Assembly: GCA_030639035.1 (NCBI GenBank)
Contig: DAOWDM010000180.1
Coordinates: 1 to 9,722 of the forward strand
Direction of reading: 5' to 3'
DNA from: Alphaproteobacteria bacterium
Lineage (GTDB): Bacteria > Pseudomonadota > Alphaproteobacteria > DAOWDM01
DNA: 9,722 bases
Position numbers and translations under genes: made by a program. Each line of letters begins with the position of its first letter. Position 1 is the first letter of the stretch. Of this stretch, positions 1 through 7,002 are shown one piece after another. The notes beneath the pieces are model-generated. The model did no database searches. It was given only the letters and a program-made list of their open reading frames with translations, and had not been told where the DNA came from.

Positions 1-1253
1 AAGAAAAAACGGTTCTAACAAGGCTTGAAATGCCGATTGCAGTTGCTACTGAAAAAAATACAGCTCAAATAAAAACTAATGAGCTTTCTAAAAAAATAAT
101 TGATTTCAGCAAAACAATGCTATTGCCTGCAAAAGCTTATGCTACAACTAGAGCTAGTAAGACTCCTCGGAAAATTAACGCTGAATGGGTCGAATTAGAA
201 ATAAAAGAATCTACCCATCATGATGTGAAGGAAGTTTTTATTGAAAAAAAATCTTGGGTTGATAAAGAACTAGAAGCAGAAAAAACAGCCTCTGAACTTG
301 ACAGCAATAGAACAGATGAGCATATAGATTCTTTTGATTATGGAAAATCAGAAGCGGAAGAATGGGAAAAAATAGAAGCCGAAACAGCTGCTCTTTCTCG
401 TTCTCTTGATGCTTATAAAAAAAGTTTCAAAAAACATAAAGCTGTTGATAATGTAGCACAGAAAAATATAAAACTTGCATTATTGACTCCTCCTCCTGTT
501 TCCAATTTTTACAAAAAATTACCATGGCAGCATTATGCTGTTGGAGTTTCAGAAGAAATTAATAACCGTCCTATGATTGCTATTGTTATTGATGATTTAG
601 GAGTAGACAAGCGAAGAACAAGAAAAATCTTAAATCTGCCAGCACCTATTACAGCTTCATTTTTAAGCTATGCTCAAGACATTTCAAAACAAGCACAAAA
701 AGCTAGAAAAGCAGGGCATGAATTGCTTTTGCATGTTCCTATGGAACCAAAAGGGAAAAAATATGACCCTGGACCAATGGTATTAAAAACATCTATGAGT
801 AAAAAGAAACTGCTGAAAACATTAGATGTAATTTTAGGCAGTTTTAATGGCTATGTTGGAATAAACAACCATATGGGAAGTAAGTTTACAGGCAATAAAA
901 AAAGCATGAAAATTGTTATGAAAGAATTGAAAAAGCGTGGACTTTTGTTTTTGGATTCCCGCACTACTTCAAAAAGCGTGTGTCCTGATTTAGCAATAAG
1001 TGAGAAAGTTCCTCATGCTATGAGACATATTTTTCTTGATAATTTCCCTGGAGTTAAAACTGTCAAACGACAACTTAAAAAGCTTGAACGGATTGCTCGC
1101 CGTGATGGTTTTGCTGTTGGTATAGGACACCCTCGAGATGGAACGGTAGAAGCTTTGAAGCAATGGCTTCCTACACTAAAAGAAAAAGGCTTTATCCTTG
1201 TTCCGCTTACTTCTATTGTAGACTATAAAATGCTTGCGAATTCAAAGCACTAG
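1..1253 (+). CDS. Divergent polysaccharide deacetylase family protein (YibQ/DUF610-like), 5' end outside window
   Basis: The reading frame is open to the left edge (first full codon at base 3), so the ATG at 30 is probably internal. No ribosome binding site precedes it, and the membrane anchor or signal usual for this family is not visible. Numbering from that ATG, residues 1 to about 165 are a Lys/Glu-rich, low-complexity and probably disordered or coiled linker. Residues 181-400 form the NodB-like fold. Likely metal and catalytic residues are the VIDDLG pair Asp188/Asp189, His235 in LLHVPMEP, His281 in NNHMGS, Asp309 in FLDSRTT and His367 in GIGHP. Family members are thought to be periplasmic carbohydrate deacetylases, often encoded beside the envelope genes envC and ctpA, but the true substrate is poorly established. 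The downstream gene is an unrelated thiolase 82 bases away. The family call is secure and the function is only family-level. Confidence 0.88.
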   Translation, partial: EKTVLTRLEMPIAVATEKNTAQIKTNELSKKIIDFSKTMLLPAKAYATTRASKTPRKINAEWVELEIKESTHHDVKEVFIEKKSWVDKELEAEKTASELDSNRTDEHIDSFDYGKSEAEEWEKIEAETAALSRSLDAYKKSFKKHKAVDNVAQKNIKLALLTPPPVSNFYKKLPWQHYAVGVSEEINNRPMIAIVIDDLGVDKRRTRKILNLPAPITASFLSYAQDISKQAQKARKAGHELLLHVPMEPKGKKYDPGPMVLKTSMSKKKLLKTLDVILGSFNGYVGINNHMGSKFTGNKKSMKIVMKELKKRGLLFLDSRTTSKSVCPDLAISEKVPHAMRHIFLDNFPGVKTVKRQLKKLERIARRDGFAVGIGHPRDGTVEALKQWLPTLKEKGFILVPLTSIVDYKMLANSKH

Positions 1254-1272
1254 AATCCATTTAAATTATAGT

Positions 1273-1300
1273 TTGTTTGCTTACTAATCTGGAATATATT
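1273..1300 (+). promoter_or_regulatory. Possible sigma-70-type promoter of the thiolase gene
   Basis: TTGTTT at 1273-1278 and TATATT at 1295-1300 are separated by 16 bases and lie 35 bases ahead of the thiolase ATG. The region is very AT-rich, so chance matches are likely. I see no convincing terminator hairpin between the deacetylase stop at 1253 and this site, so read-through from upstream remains possible. Confidence 0.3.
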
Positions 1301-1325
1301 GTTTATCAAAACTTTTATTAAATTT

Positions 1326-1335
1326 GGAGGCTTTT
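1326..1335 (+). promoter_or_regulatory. Strong ribosome binding site that fixes the thiolase start
   Basis: GGAGG at 1326-1330 lies five bases ahead of the ATG at 1336. A TTG at 1324 in the same frame overlaps this Shine-Dalgarno sequence and would add four residues not expected in the family. The ATG is therefore preferred. Confidence 0.85.
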
Positions 1336-2511
1336 ATGTCTGATATTGTGATTGCAGGGGCTGTTCGCACTGCTATTGGTGCTTTTAGCGGAACTTTGAG
1401 TTCTGTACCAGCAGCTAAACTTGGCGAGACTGTTATAAAAGAAGCACTGAAACGTGCAAAAGTACAGGAATCAGAAGTTTCTGAAGTCATTATGGGGCAG
1501 ATATTAAGTGCAGGACAAGGACAGAATCCAGCTCGTCAGGCTTCCATAAATGCTGGAATCCCATATGAAGTGCCTGCTTATACCGTTAATCAGGTATGTG
1601 GTTCAGGACTTAAAACTGTTGCTCTGGGATACAACGCTATTAAATCAGGCGATTCTAAAATAGTTATTGCTGGTGGACATGAAAACATGAGCCTTTCTCC
1701 GCATTGTGTGTATTTACGCAATGGCATCAAAATGGGTAACGGTGAATTTACAGACACTATGATAAAAGATGGTTTGTGGTGTGCTTTCAATGATTATCAC
1801 ATGGGAATTACAGCAGAAAACATTGCAGAAAAGTGGAATCTTTCCCGAGAAGAACAAGATGAGTTTGCTCTTTATTCTCAGAATAAAGCAGAAGCTGCAA
1901 TAAAAAGCGGTCGTTTTAAAGATGAAATAATTCCTGTTATGGTAAAAAAACGCCGTGAGGAAATTGTTTTTGATGTAGATGAGTTTCCTCGTCTAGGAGC
2001 TAATATAGAAGGTCTAGCCAAGCTGCGTCCTGCTTTTTCTAAAACAGGCACGGTAACTGCTGGTAACGCTTCAGGAATTAATGATGGAGCGTCTGCTGTA
2101 ATTCTTATGACAGCTGATGATGCAGAAAAAAGAGGCGTTGAACCGCTTGCAAGAATCGTGTCATGGGCTCAGGCTGGAGTTGACCCTTCAATCATGGGAA
2201 CAGGTCCTATTCCTGCGTCAAAACTAGCTTTGAAAAAAGCTGGCTGGAAAGCTGACGAACTTGACCTTATTGAAGCAAATGAAGCCTTTGCAGCTCAAGC
2301 TTTGGCAGTAAATAAAGAAATGGGCTGGGATACAAATAAAGTTAATGTAAACGGCGGAGCAATCGCATTAGGACACCCTATCGGAGCTTCTGGCAACCGC
2401 ATTCTTGTAACTCTCGTTCACGAAATGAAAAAACAAGGTGCTAAAAAAGGACTAGCAACCTTGTGCATAGGCGGTGGAATGGGAATAGCTGTCTGTGTAG
2501 AAAGTATTTAA
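1336..2511 (+). CDS. Acetyl-CoA C-acetyltransferase (biosynthetic-type acetoacetyl-CoA thiolase)
   Basis: The 391-residue length is exactly that of the PhaA/AtoB thiolase family. The enzyme condenses two acetyl-CoA to acetoacetyl-CoA, or runs the reverse cleavage, in the cytoplasm. The nucleophile is Cys88 in NQVCGSG. The NEAF motif is at 315-318, the catalytic His347 is in ALGHPIGASG, and the acid/base Cys377 is in LCIGGGMG. All key residues are intact. The motif AGGHENMS at 112-119 is a normal variant of the thiolase GGxExMS block. The ATG at 1336 follows GGAGG. No acetoacetyl-CoA reductase (phaB) or PHA synthase gene lies nearby, so the sequence does not say whether it serves polyhydroxyalkanoate synthesis, ketone-body or fatty-acid metabolism; I leave the symbol blank (phaA or atoB would be the usual labels). 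It appears to be a stand-alone gene converging on rlmE. Confidence 0.95.
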   Translation: MSDIVIAGAVRTAIGAFSGTLSSVPAAKLGETVIKEALKRAKVQESEVSEVIMGQILSAGQGQNPARQASINAGIPYEVPAYTVNQVCGSGLKTVALGYNAIKSGDSKIVIAGGHENMSLSPHCVYLRNGIKMGNGEFTDTMIKDGLWCAFNDYHMGITAENIAEKWNLSREEQDEFALYSQNKAEAAIKSGRFKDEIIPVMVKKRREEIVFDVDEFPRLGANIEGLAKLRPAFSKTGTVTAGNASGINDGASAVILMTADDAEKRGVEPLARIVSWAQAGVDPSIMGTGPIPASKLALKKAGWKADELDLIEANEAFAAQALAVNKEMGWDTNKVNVNGGAIALGHPIGASGNRILVTLVHEMKKQGAKKGLATLCIGGGMGIAVCVESI

Positions 2512-2522
2512 AACTTTTTCTA
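2498..2522. terminator. Possible weak bidirectional hairpin at the convergent gene ends
   Basis: TAGAAAGT at 2498-2505 and ACTTTTTCTA at 2513-2522 are complementary apart from a two-base bulge, with a 7-base loop. The hairpin covers the ends of both the thiolase and rlmE. The stem has only two G:C pairs, so it is thermodynamically weak. T-rich sequence follows at 2521-2535 on the plus strand. It is the only candidate terminator I found in this convergent junction. Confidence 0.25.
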
Positions 2523-3203
2523 ATTGTTATTTTTAAAGCCCATTGCGACTACATATGTTTCAGGGGATTCTTTTCTGCTGGCAGGTGGTTTAGAATGAAA
2601 CACTTTTGTGAAATCTTTTCTCATTTTTGTGAGCAGAGTTCTTTCTGTGCCTCCTTGAAACACTTTGGCAATAAAAACACCGTTTGGATTCAAGACTTCT
2701 ACAGCAAATTCATAAGCTGCTTCTACAAGATTCATTATACGCAAATGATCTGTAGCTTGATGTCCTGTTGTATTAGCTGCAAGGTCGCTTAAAACTATAT
2801 CAACAGAACCGTCGGCGGCTTCTTTTAACAAGTCTGGTGCTTCATTGTCCATAAAATCGCATTGAATTGTTACTGCTCCAGTAATGTCGTCCATAGGAAG
2901 AATATCAAGAGCTACAACGCTAGTTTTTGTGCGTTCAACTGCGACTTGTGTCCAGCCTCCAGGAGCAGCTCCTAAATCAACTACTTTTTTCCCTGATTTT
3001 AAGAAATGATGCCTATCATCAAGTTCAATAAGTTTAAAAGCAGCTCTTGATTTATAGCCCTCTTTTTTTGCTTTGATAACATAAGGGTCATTTAGCTGAC
3101 GCTGAAGCCACCTCGTCGAAGATGTTTTTCTTCCACGAGCAGTTTTTACTTTAGTGTGTTTCATTCTGATAGATAAACCAGAACTACTTTTTTTATTAAC
3201 CAT
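2520..3203 (-). CDS. rlmE: 23S rRNA (uridine-2'-O-)methyltransferase RlmE (FtsJ/RrmJ)
   Basis: RlmE uses S-adenosylmethionine to methylate the 2'-O of a conserved uridine (U2552 in E. coli) in the A-loop of 23S rRNA, late in 50S assembly. The 227-residue protein is slightly longer than E. coli RlmE (about 209), with a basic N-terminal extension of some 20 residues rich in Lys and Arg. The SAM-binding motif DLGAAPGGW is at 76-84. The K-D-K-E catalytic tetrad reads Lys57 (RAAFK), Asp140 (LSDLAAN), Lys180 (AKVFQGG) and Glu215 (ESPETY). The ATG at 3203 has only a weak AAAGAA upstream; Met14 is an alternative start but has no better ribosome binding site. The gene starts 26 bases after the ribH stop on the same strand, so it is probably the last gene of the riboflavin operon, with no metabolic link to it. 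Confidence 0.95.
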   Translation of the reverse strand: MVNKKSSSGLSIRMKHTKVKTARGRKTSSTRWLQRQLNDPYVIKAKKEGYKSRAAFKLIELDDRHHFLKSGKKVVDLGAAPGGWTQVAVERTKTSVVALDILPMDDITGAVTIQCDFMDNEAPDLLKEAADGSVDIVLSDLAANTTGHQATDHLRIMNLVEAAYEFAVEVLNPNGVFIAKVFQGGTERTLLTKMRKDFTKVFHSKPPASRKESPETYVVAMGFKNNN

Positions 3204-3229
3204 TAGATTTTTACATTCTTTATAAGCTT

Positions 3230-3700
3230 TTAAATCTGTTCCAGCACTCTTATCATTTCCAAAGTTGCTTCGGCGGCTTCACAACCTTTGTTGCCTGCTT
3301 TTGAGCCTGCTCTTTCTATTGCTTGCTCTAAGTTATCTGTTGTTAGGAGTCCGAAACCTACTGGAATTTCGCTTTCAAGACTTGCCATAGCGATTCCTTT
3401 GGTGGCTTCATTTGAAACAAAATCAAAGTGTGGAGTTGAGCCTCTGATAACTGCACCAAGGCAAATAATTCCGTCGTATTTTCCTGATTTTGCAAGCTTT
3501 TTTACAGCCAAAGGAAGTTCAAAAGCCCCTGGAACTTTAATCAGAGTAATGTTTTCTGCATCAGCTCCATGACGTACTAGATAATCTGTTGCACCACCTA
3601 CCAGTTTGCTAACAATAAAGTCATTAAACCTACTTGCAACAAGGGCAAATTTTAAGCCGTCAGCTTTAAGCTGTCCTTCAATTGTTTTTATTTGTGTCAT
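3230..3700 (-). CDS. ribH: 6,7-dimethyl-8-ribityllumazine synthase
   Basis: RibH condenses 5-amino-6-ribitylamino-uracil with 3,4-dihydroxy-2-butanone 4-phosphate to give dimethyl-ribityllumazine, the penultimate riboflavin intermediate. Family members assemble into pentamers or 60-mer capsids. The 156-residue length is standard. Visible motifs are SRFND at 23-27 (substrate-stacking Phe25), PGAFELP at 57-63, GAVIRGSTPHFDFV at 82-95 with the catalytic His91, and Arg130 in AIERAG as the conserved phosphate-binding Arg. The start ATG overlaps the ribBA stop as ATGA, and GGAGAT lies about 10 bases upstream inside ribBA. Translation is therefore probably coupled to ribBA, which makes the other RibH substrate. 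In many alphaproteobacteria ribH is followed by nusB; here rlmE follows instead. Confidence 0.97.
   Translation of the reverse strand: MTQIKTIEGQLKADGLKFALVASRFNDFIVSKLVGGATDYLVRHGADAENITLIKVPGAFELPLAVKKLAKSGKYDGIICLGAVIRGSTPHFDFVSNEATKGIAMASLESEIPVGFGLLTTDNLEQAIERAGSKAGNKGCEAAEATLEMIRVLEQI
3697..3700 (-). promoter_or_regulatory. ATGA stop/start overlap coupling ribBA and ribH
   Basis: On the minus strand the ribH ATG (3700-3698) and the ribBA TGA (3699-3697) share bases in a four-base ATGA overlap. This is the classic arrangement for translational re-initiation, which would keep the two enzymes at linked levels. Confidence 0.9.
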
Positions 3701-4917
3701 TTGTTTTCATCTCCAAGATTGAGCATATGCCCCATTTTTTCACGTTTAGTGCTTAAATAGTCAATATTTTCATCACAAACACCTGTTTCAATAGGAACTC
3801 TTTCGACTACTTGAAGCCCATAGCCGTCCAAACCTACGATTTTTGTTGGATTATTTGTTATTAGCCGCATTTTTGAAACGCCAATATCAACAAGTATTTG
3901 AGCTCCTGTTCCATAGTCTCTTAAATCAGCCGCATGTCCAAGAGCTAGATTCGCTTCGACTGTATCCATGCCTTCATCTTGAAGAGCATAAACCTTTATT
4001 TTATTAGCAAGCCCAATGCCTCTGCCTTCTTGACGCATGTATAAAATAACGCCTTTGCCTTCTTTTTCTATCATACGCATTGATTCTTGAATCTGACTGC
4101 CGCAGTCGCAACGCATAGAACCAAAAACGTCCCCTGTTAAACATTCGCTGTGAACTCGCACAAGAGTTGGCTCATCAGGATTTATATCACCTTTTACCAG
4201 AGCCAGATGTGTACGAGAATTAAAGTCGCTTTGATAAGCAACTACTTCAAAATCTCCACCATAACGAGTAGGCATTTTTGCAGTCGCAGTTTTTTTAATT
4301 ATCGAAGAGTCATGTCTCATGCGGTATTTGATGAGGTCTTTTGTCGTGGCAATTTTCAAATCGTGCTGTTCAGCAAACTCTTCAAGGTCAGGCATACGAG
4401 CCATTTCCCCGTCATCTCGCATAATCTCGCAAATAACAGCAGAAGCTCCAAGCCCTGCAAGTTTTGCAAGGTCAACACTGCCTTCAGTTTGTCCTGCACG
4501 TCTTAAAACTCCAGCGGGGTCAGCCCTTAAAGGGAAAATATGACCAGGTGAAACTATATCAGATGGCTTTGCATCTGGTGCTGCAGCGACTTGAATGGTT
4601 TTTGCTCTGTCGGCGGCGGATATTCCTGTAGTAACTCCATGACGGGCTTCAATAGAAACCGTAAAGCCAGTCCCAAAAGAAGACTCATTTCGCTGAGTCA
4701 TCAAAGGAAGCTCAAGCTTATCAACAATTTCAGGGTCTAAAGCAAGACAAATAAGCCCACGACCATATTTAGCCATGAAATTTATAGCCTCAGGAGTAAT
4801 CTTATCCGCCGCAATAATAAGGTCGCCCTCATTTTCCCTGTCTTCCTCATCAACAAGAATAACCATCTTCCCAAGACGAATTTCCTCAATAGCTTCTTTA
4901 ATTCTACAAACTGACAT
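3697..4917 (-). CDS. ribBA: Bifunctional 3,4-dihydroxy-2-butanone 4-phosphate synthase / GTP cyclohydrolase II
   Basis: The 406-residue fusion supplies both entry reactions of riboflavin synthesis: ribulose 5-phosphate to dihydroxybutanone phosphate, and GTP ring opening. The RibB domain spans residues 4-199, with the acidic loop EEDRENEGD at 24-32, GVTTGIS at 94-100, His126 in SPGH and Glu164 in ICEIM. In E. coli RibB the second metal ligand is His153 in GGHTEA; the aligned residue here is Gln143 in RAGQTEG, which needs checking. The GTP cyclohydrolase II domain spans about 215-400, with the zinc ligands Cys259, Cys270 and Cys272 in HSECLTGDVFGSMRCDCG, the loop MRQEGRGIGL at 294-303, and DYGTGAQIL at 334-342, so it looks catalytically complete. 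AAGGAT lies 8 bases ahead of the ATG. The gap from ribE is 12 bases, and the gene overlaps ribH by 4. Confidence 0.96.
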   Translation of the reverse strand: MSVCRIKEAIEEIRLGKMVILVDEEDRENEGDLIIAADKITPEAINFMAKYGRGLICLALDPEIVDKLELPLMTQRNESSFGTGFTVSIEARHGVTTGISAADRAKTIQVAAAPDAKPSDIVSPGHIFPLRADPAGVLRRAGQTEGSVDLAKLAGLGASAVICEIMRDDGEMARMPDLEEFAEQHDLKIATTKDLIKYRMRHDSSIIKKTATAKMPTRYGGDFEVVAYQSDFNSRTHLALVKGDINPDEPTLVRVHSECLTGDVFGSMRCDCGSQIQESMRMIEKEGKGVILYMRQEGRGIGLANKIKVYALQDEGMDTVEANLALGHAADLRDYGTGAQILVDIGVSKMRLITNNPTKIVGLDGYGLQVVERVPIETGVCDENIDYLSTKREKMGHMLNLGDENK

Positions 4918-4929
4918 GTTTTTTTATCC

Positions 4930-5565
4930 TTAAAATCCGTTTTCTTTTAGGAAATTCATTGTTATTGGTTGTTTTGTTGTGTTTTGTAGGTTTTTTATAA
5001 CGTATTTTCCTATTAGGTCTGTTTCTGTGTTTATTTTTGAACCTGTTTTCCAGTTGTTTATTGTAGTGGTTGTTTTTGTTTCTGGAATTATGTTTACTTC
5101 TAAAAAGTTCTTATCGCATTTATTCACGGTAAGGCTTATTCCGTCAAGAGTTATTGAGCCTTTTGGGACTACCATGTTGGAAAATTCTGATGGGAACTTC
5201 AATCGGTAGACTGTTGAAATTCCTTCACTGCGGATTGATTCTATTTTTGCAGTGCAGTCGATGTGTCCGCTTACTATATGACCTCCGAAACGGCTGTTTG
5301 CCAACATTGCTCTTTCAAGGTTTACTGTTGAGGCTGGTTTTAGTTCCCCTAGATTTGTGATTTTTAATGTTTCATGTGAAACATAAACTTCAAACCAGTC
5401 TTTCCCATATTTTTCAACTGTAAGGCAAACGCCGTTTATAGCAATGCTTTCGCCCTGCTGATAATCTGTAATGTCAAACATTGGACTTATACGCAGACGA
5501 GCTTGATTGTTCAGGCTTTCAATGCCTTGAATCTTGCCTTGTCCTTGAATAATTCCTGTAAACAT
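4930..5565 (-). CDS. ribE: Riboflavin synthase, alpha chain
   Basis: RibE dismutates two molecules of dimethyl-ribityllumazine to riboflavin and the pyrimidine precursor. At 211 residues it has normal length, close to the 213 of E. coli (where the gene is called ribC or ribE). It shows the family's internal duplication of two lumazine-binding barrels: repeat 1 is about 1-93 with the conserved MFTGII start, Phe2, Ser40 in GESIAINGVCLTV, and repeat 2 is about 94-190 with GGHIVSGHID at 94-103 (His101), DGISLTV at 141-147 and DLIGKYV at 183-189. The polar tail after residue 190 is expected to form the trimerisation helix. The start ATG lies only 3 bases after the ribD stop and has a poor Shine-Dalgarno (AAAAGA), so translation probably depends on ribosomes finishing ribD. 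Confidence 0.96.
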   Translation of the reverse strand: MFTGIIQGQGKIQGIESLNNQARLRISPMFDITDYQQGESIAINGVCLTVEKYGKDWFEVYVSHETLKITNLGELKPASTVNLERAMLANSRFGGHIVSGHIDCTAKIESIRSEGISTVYRLKFPSEFSNMVVPKGSITLDGISLTVNKCDKNFLEVNIIPETKTTTTINNWKTGSKINTETDLIGKYVIKNLQNTTKQPITMNFLKENGF

Positions 5566-5568
5566 GCG

Positions 5569-6672
5569 TCATTTTCTTTTTAGAGTTAAGCATATATCTT
5601 TGTCAGACATTTCTGTTTTGCATATACGCCATTTATATGCTTCTTTTATAGTCAAAATATTGTTTCCTGAAAAGACATTTACTGCTTTTTCGTCACCTAA
5701 TATTAAAGGAGCAATGAAATAGCGGAACTCGTCAACTAAAGACTGTTTGACAAGGCTCATGGCAAGCCCTCCTCCGCCCTCGCATAAAACATAATGACAG
5801 TTAAAATCTTTAAACAAACTTTCAAAGCCTGCCCTTAAATCTGAAATTCCTATAACATGACAGCCAATGTTTCGCAGTTTATCAGCCTTTTCTGTTGTGC
5901 TGTTTTTTATTGAAGTCCAAAAAAGCGTCTCTGAAGGTCTTTCTTTTAACAGATATTTATTATCATCAATATCAGGAAGTCTTGAAGTAACAACTACTGC
6001 AAGCGGTTGTTTTAAGCTAGACTCAAGCCTGCATGTCAGTTTCGGATTGTCGTTGAAAAAGGTATTTCCTCCGACTATTACTGCATCTGCTAATGCCCTT
6101 AGTTCATGGACTTGTTTTCTTGATTCTTCACAGCTTATCCATGCGGAGTTTCCCGTTCTGGTTGCAATCTTGCCGTCTAAGGTTGCGGCTTGTTTTAGGT
6201 AGCAGTAAGGGCGGTTTTGTTCTTTCCAAACAGTAAAATCTTCGATTAATTCTTTGCAGGCAGATTCATTTATTCCTGTTTGAACTTTTACTCCATTAGA
6301 TAAAAGATATTCTGCTCCGCTTCCCATTACATCAGGATTTATATCTAAAGTGCCGATAAAAACTTCTTTTATACCAGCTTTGATAATGGCTTTAGTGCAA
6401 GGAGGTGTTTTACCAAAATGATTGCAAGGCTCTAACGTTACGAACATGGAACAATCGGCAAGAGGAATGCCTTTTTGTTTTGCATCTTTTATTGCTTCGA
6501 TTTCAGCGTGAGGTTGTCCGTATTTCGTATGCCAGCCTTTTGCGACAATTTTACCATTTGAGACAAGAACTGCTCCAACGCATGGATTAGGGGCAGTCTG
6601 CCCCTTGCCATTATAGGCAAGTTCTATGGCTTTTTCCATAAAAAACCGTTTTTCTTCAGAAGAGTAGTCCAT
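5569..6672 (-). CDS. ribD: Bifunctional diaminohydroxyphosphoribosylaminopyrimidine deaminase / 5-amino-6-(5-phosphoribosylamino)uracil reductase
   Basis: RibD carries out the second and third steps after GTP ring opening: deamination of the pyrimidine, then NADPH-dependent reduction of the ribosyl side chain. The 367-residue length equals that of the E. coli enzyme. The N-terminal cytidine-deaminase-like domain (about 6-145) has NPCVG at 29-33, the zinc ligand His55 and catalytic Glu57 in HAE, and zinc ligands Cys83 and Cys92 in EPCNHFGKTPPC. The C-terminal reductase domain (about 155-365) shows LKQAATLDGKIA at 159-170, ALADAVIVGGNTFFNDNP at 193-210, and CEGGG followed by the VDEF and PLILG motifs. 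No Shine-Dalgarno is apparent ahead of the ATG at 6672, which lies 8 bases after the STAS stop; coupling to the STAS gene is likely. Met12 is an alternative start, but alignment of the MEKAIELA helix with E. coli RibD favours the first ATG. Confidence 0.96.
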   Translation of the reverse strand: MDYSSEEKRFFMEKAIELAYNGKGQTAPNPCVGAVLVSNGKIVAKGWHTKYGQPHAEIEAIKDAKQKGIPLADCSMFVTLEPCNHFGKTPPCTKAIIKAGIKEVFIGTLDINPDVMGSGAEYLLSNGVKVQTGINESACKELIEDFTVWKEQNRPYCYLKQAATLDGKIATRTGNSAWISCEESRKQVHELRALADAVIVGGNTFFNDNPKLTCRLESSLKQPLAVVVTSRLPDIDDNKYLLKERPSETLFWTSIKNSTTEKADKLRNIGCHVIGISDLRAGFESLFKDFNCHYVLCEGGGGLAMSLVKQSLVDEFRYFIAPLILGDEKAVNVFSGNNILTIKEAYKWRICKTEMSDKDICLTLKRK

Positions 6673-6680
6673 AAATTTAT

Positions 6681-6983
6681 TCAGTGTATATCAAACAAAG
6701 TATCAAAACATGCTTGTTTCAGTATGTCTTTAATTTCTTTATTTAAATTTATGATTGAAATATTAACGTTTCTTTTTTGTGCCTGCTGTCTGATAATAAG
6801 CAGTGTTCCCATTCCAACAGAATCTATATGCTTTACATCTTCCATATCAACAATAAGCAGTTTAATTTCAGATTTAAAAATATCAAGAACAGAGCTTGTA
6901 AAAACATCTCTGTTTGCTAGATTTAATTGACCATGAATGTTGAGTATAGCATTGCTTTCTTTAAGCTTGATATCGTACAGCAT
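6681..6983 (-). CDS. STAS-domain protein (SpoIIAA/RsbV-like anti-sigma factor antagonist)
   Basis: The 100-residue protein is a stand-alone STAS domain. It shows the typical order: beta strands at 2-18 ending in HGQLNLAN, a helix, the strand KLLIVDMEDV at 41-50, and the signature HIDSVGMGTLL at 52-62. Ser55 in that D-S-x-G motif matches the phosphorylated Ser of SpoIIAA/RsbV. In Gram-positive relatives, dephosphorylated protein binds an anti-sigma kinase and frees a sigma factor; in proteobacteria such proteins also act in PP2C-phosphatase switches, lipid transport (MlaB) or signalling complexes. No kinase, phosphatase or sigma gene is in the window, so its partner is unknown. It lies 8 bases ahead of ribD and has the clearest ribosome binding site of the block, so it looks like the first gene of the rib operon. 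Confidence 0.88.
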   Translation of the reverse strand: MLYDIKLKESNAILNIHGQLNLANRDVFTSSVLDIFKSEIKLLIVDMEDVKHIDSVGMGTLLIIRQQAQKRNVNISIINLNKEIKDILKQACFDTLFDIH

Positions 6984-6999
6984 TTTAAAATCTCCTGCC
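6984..6999 (-). promoter_or_regulatory. Ribosome binding site of the STAS gene
   Basis: AGGAG lies 8 bases ahead of the ATG at 6983 on the minus strand. It is much stronger than the sites ahead of ribD and ribE, supporting the idea that ribosomes load here and carry on into the rib genes. Confidence 0.75.
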
Positions 7000-7002
7000 T
7001 AA

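Noticed and set aside
1..29. ATG at 30 as the true start of the deacetylase
   Set aside because: The frame is open to the window edge, no ribosome binding site precedes the ATG, and the expected membrane anchor or signal is missing, so the gene almost certainly begins outside the window.
1284..1490. Minus-strand open frame across the thiolase start
   Set aside because: It covers the thiolase promoter region and the conserved N-terminus on the opposite strand, and has no convincing ribosome binding site.
2463..2792. Plus-strand open frame of 109 codons overlapping the thiolase end and the rlmE gene
   Set aside because: It is the antisense of rlmE, whose catalytic tetrad and SAM motif are intact. 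The frame has a Cys/Phe-rich composition with no domain and no ribosome binding site.
4150..4543. Plus-strand open frames antisense to ribBA
   Set aside because: They lie opposite conserved RibBA domains, lack start signals and show no recognisable protein features.
4930..4995. Low-complexity polar C-terminal tail of riboflavin synthase as a possible frameshift or extension
   Set aside because: Total length (211 residues) is normal for the family, and a variable polar C-terminal helix is expected there.
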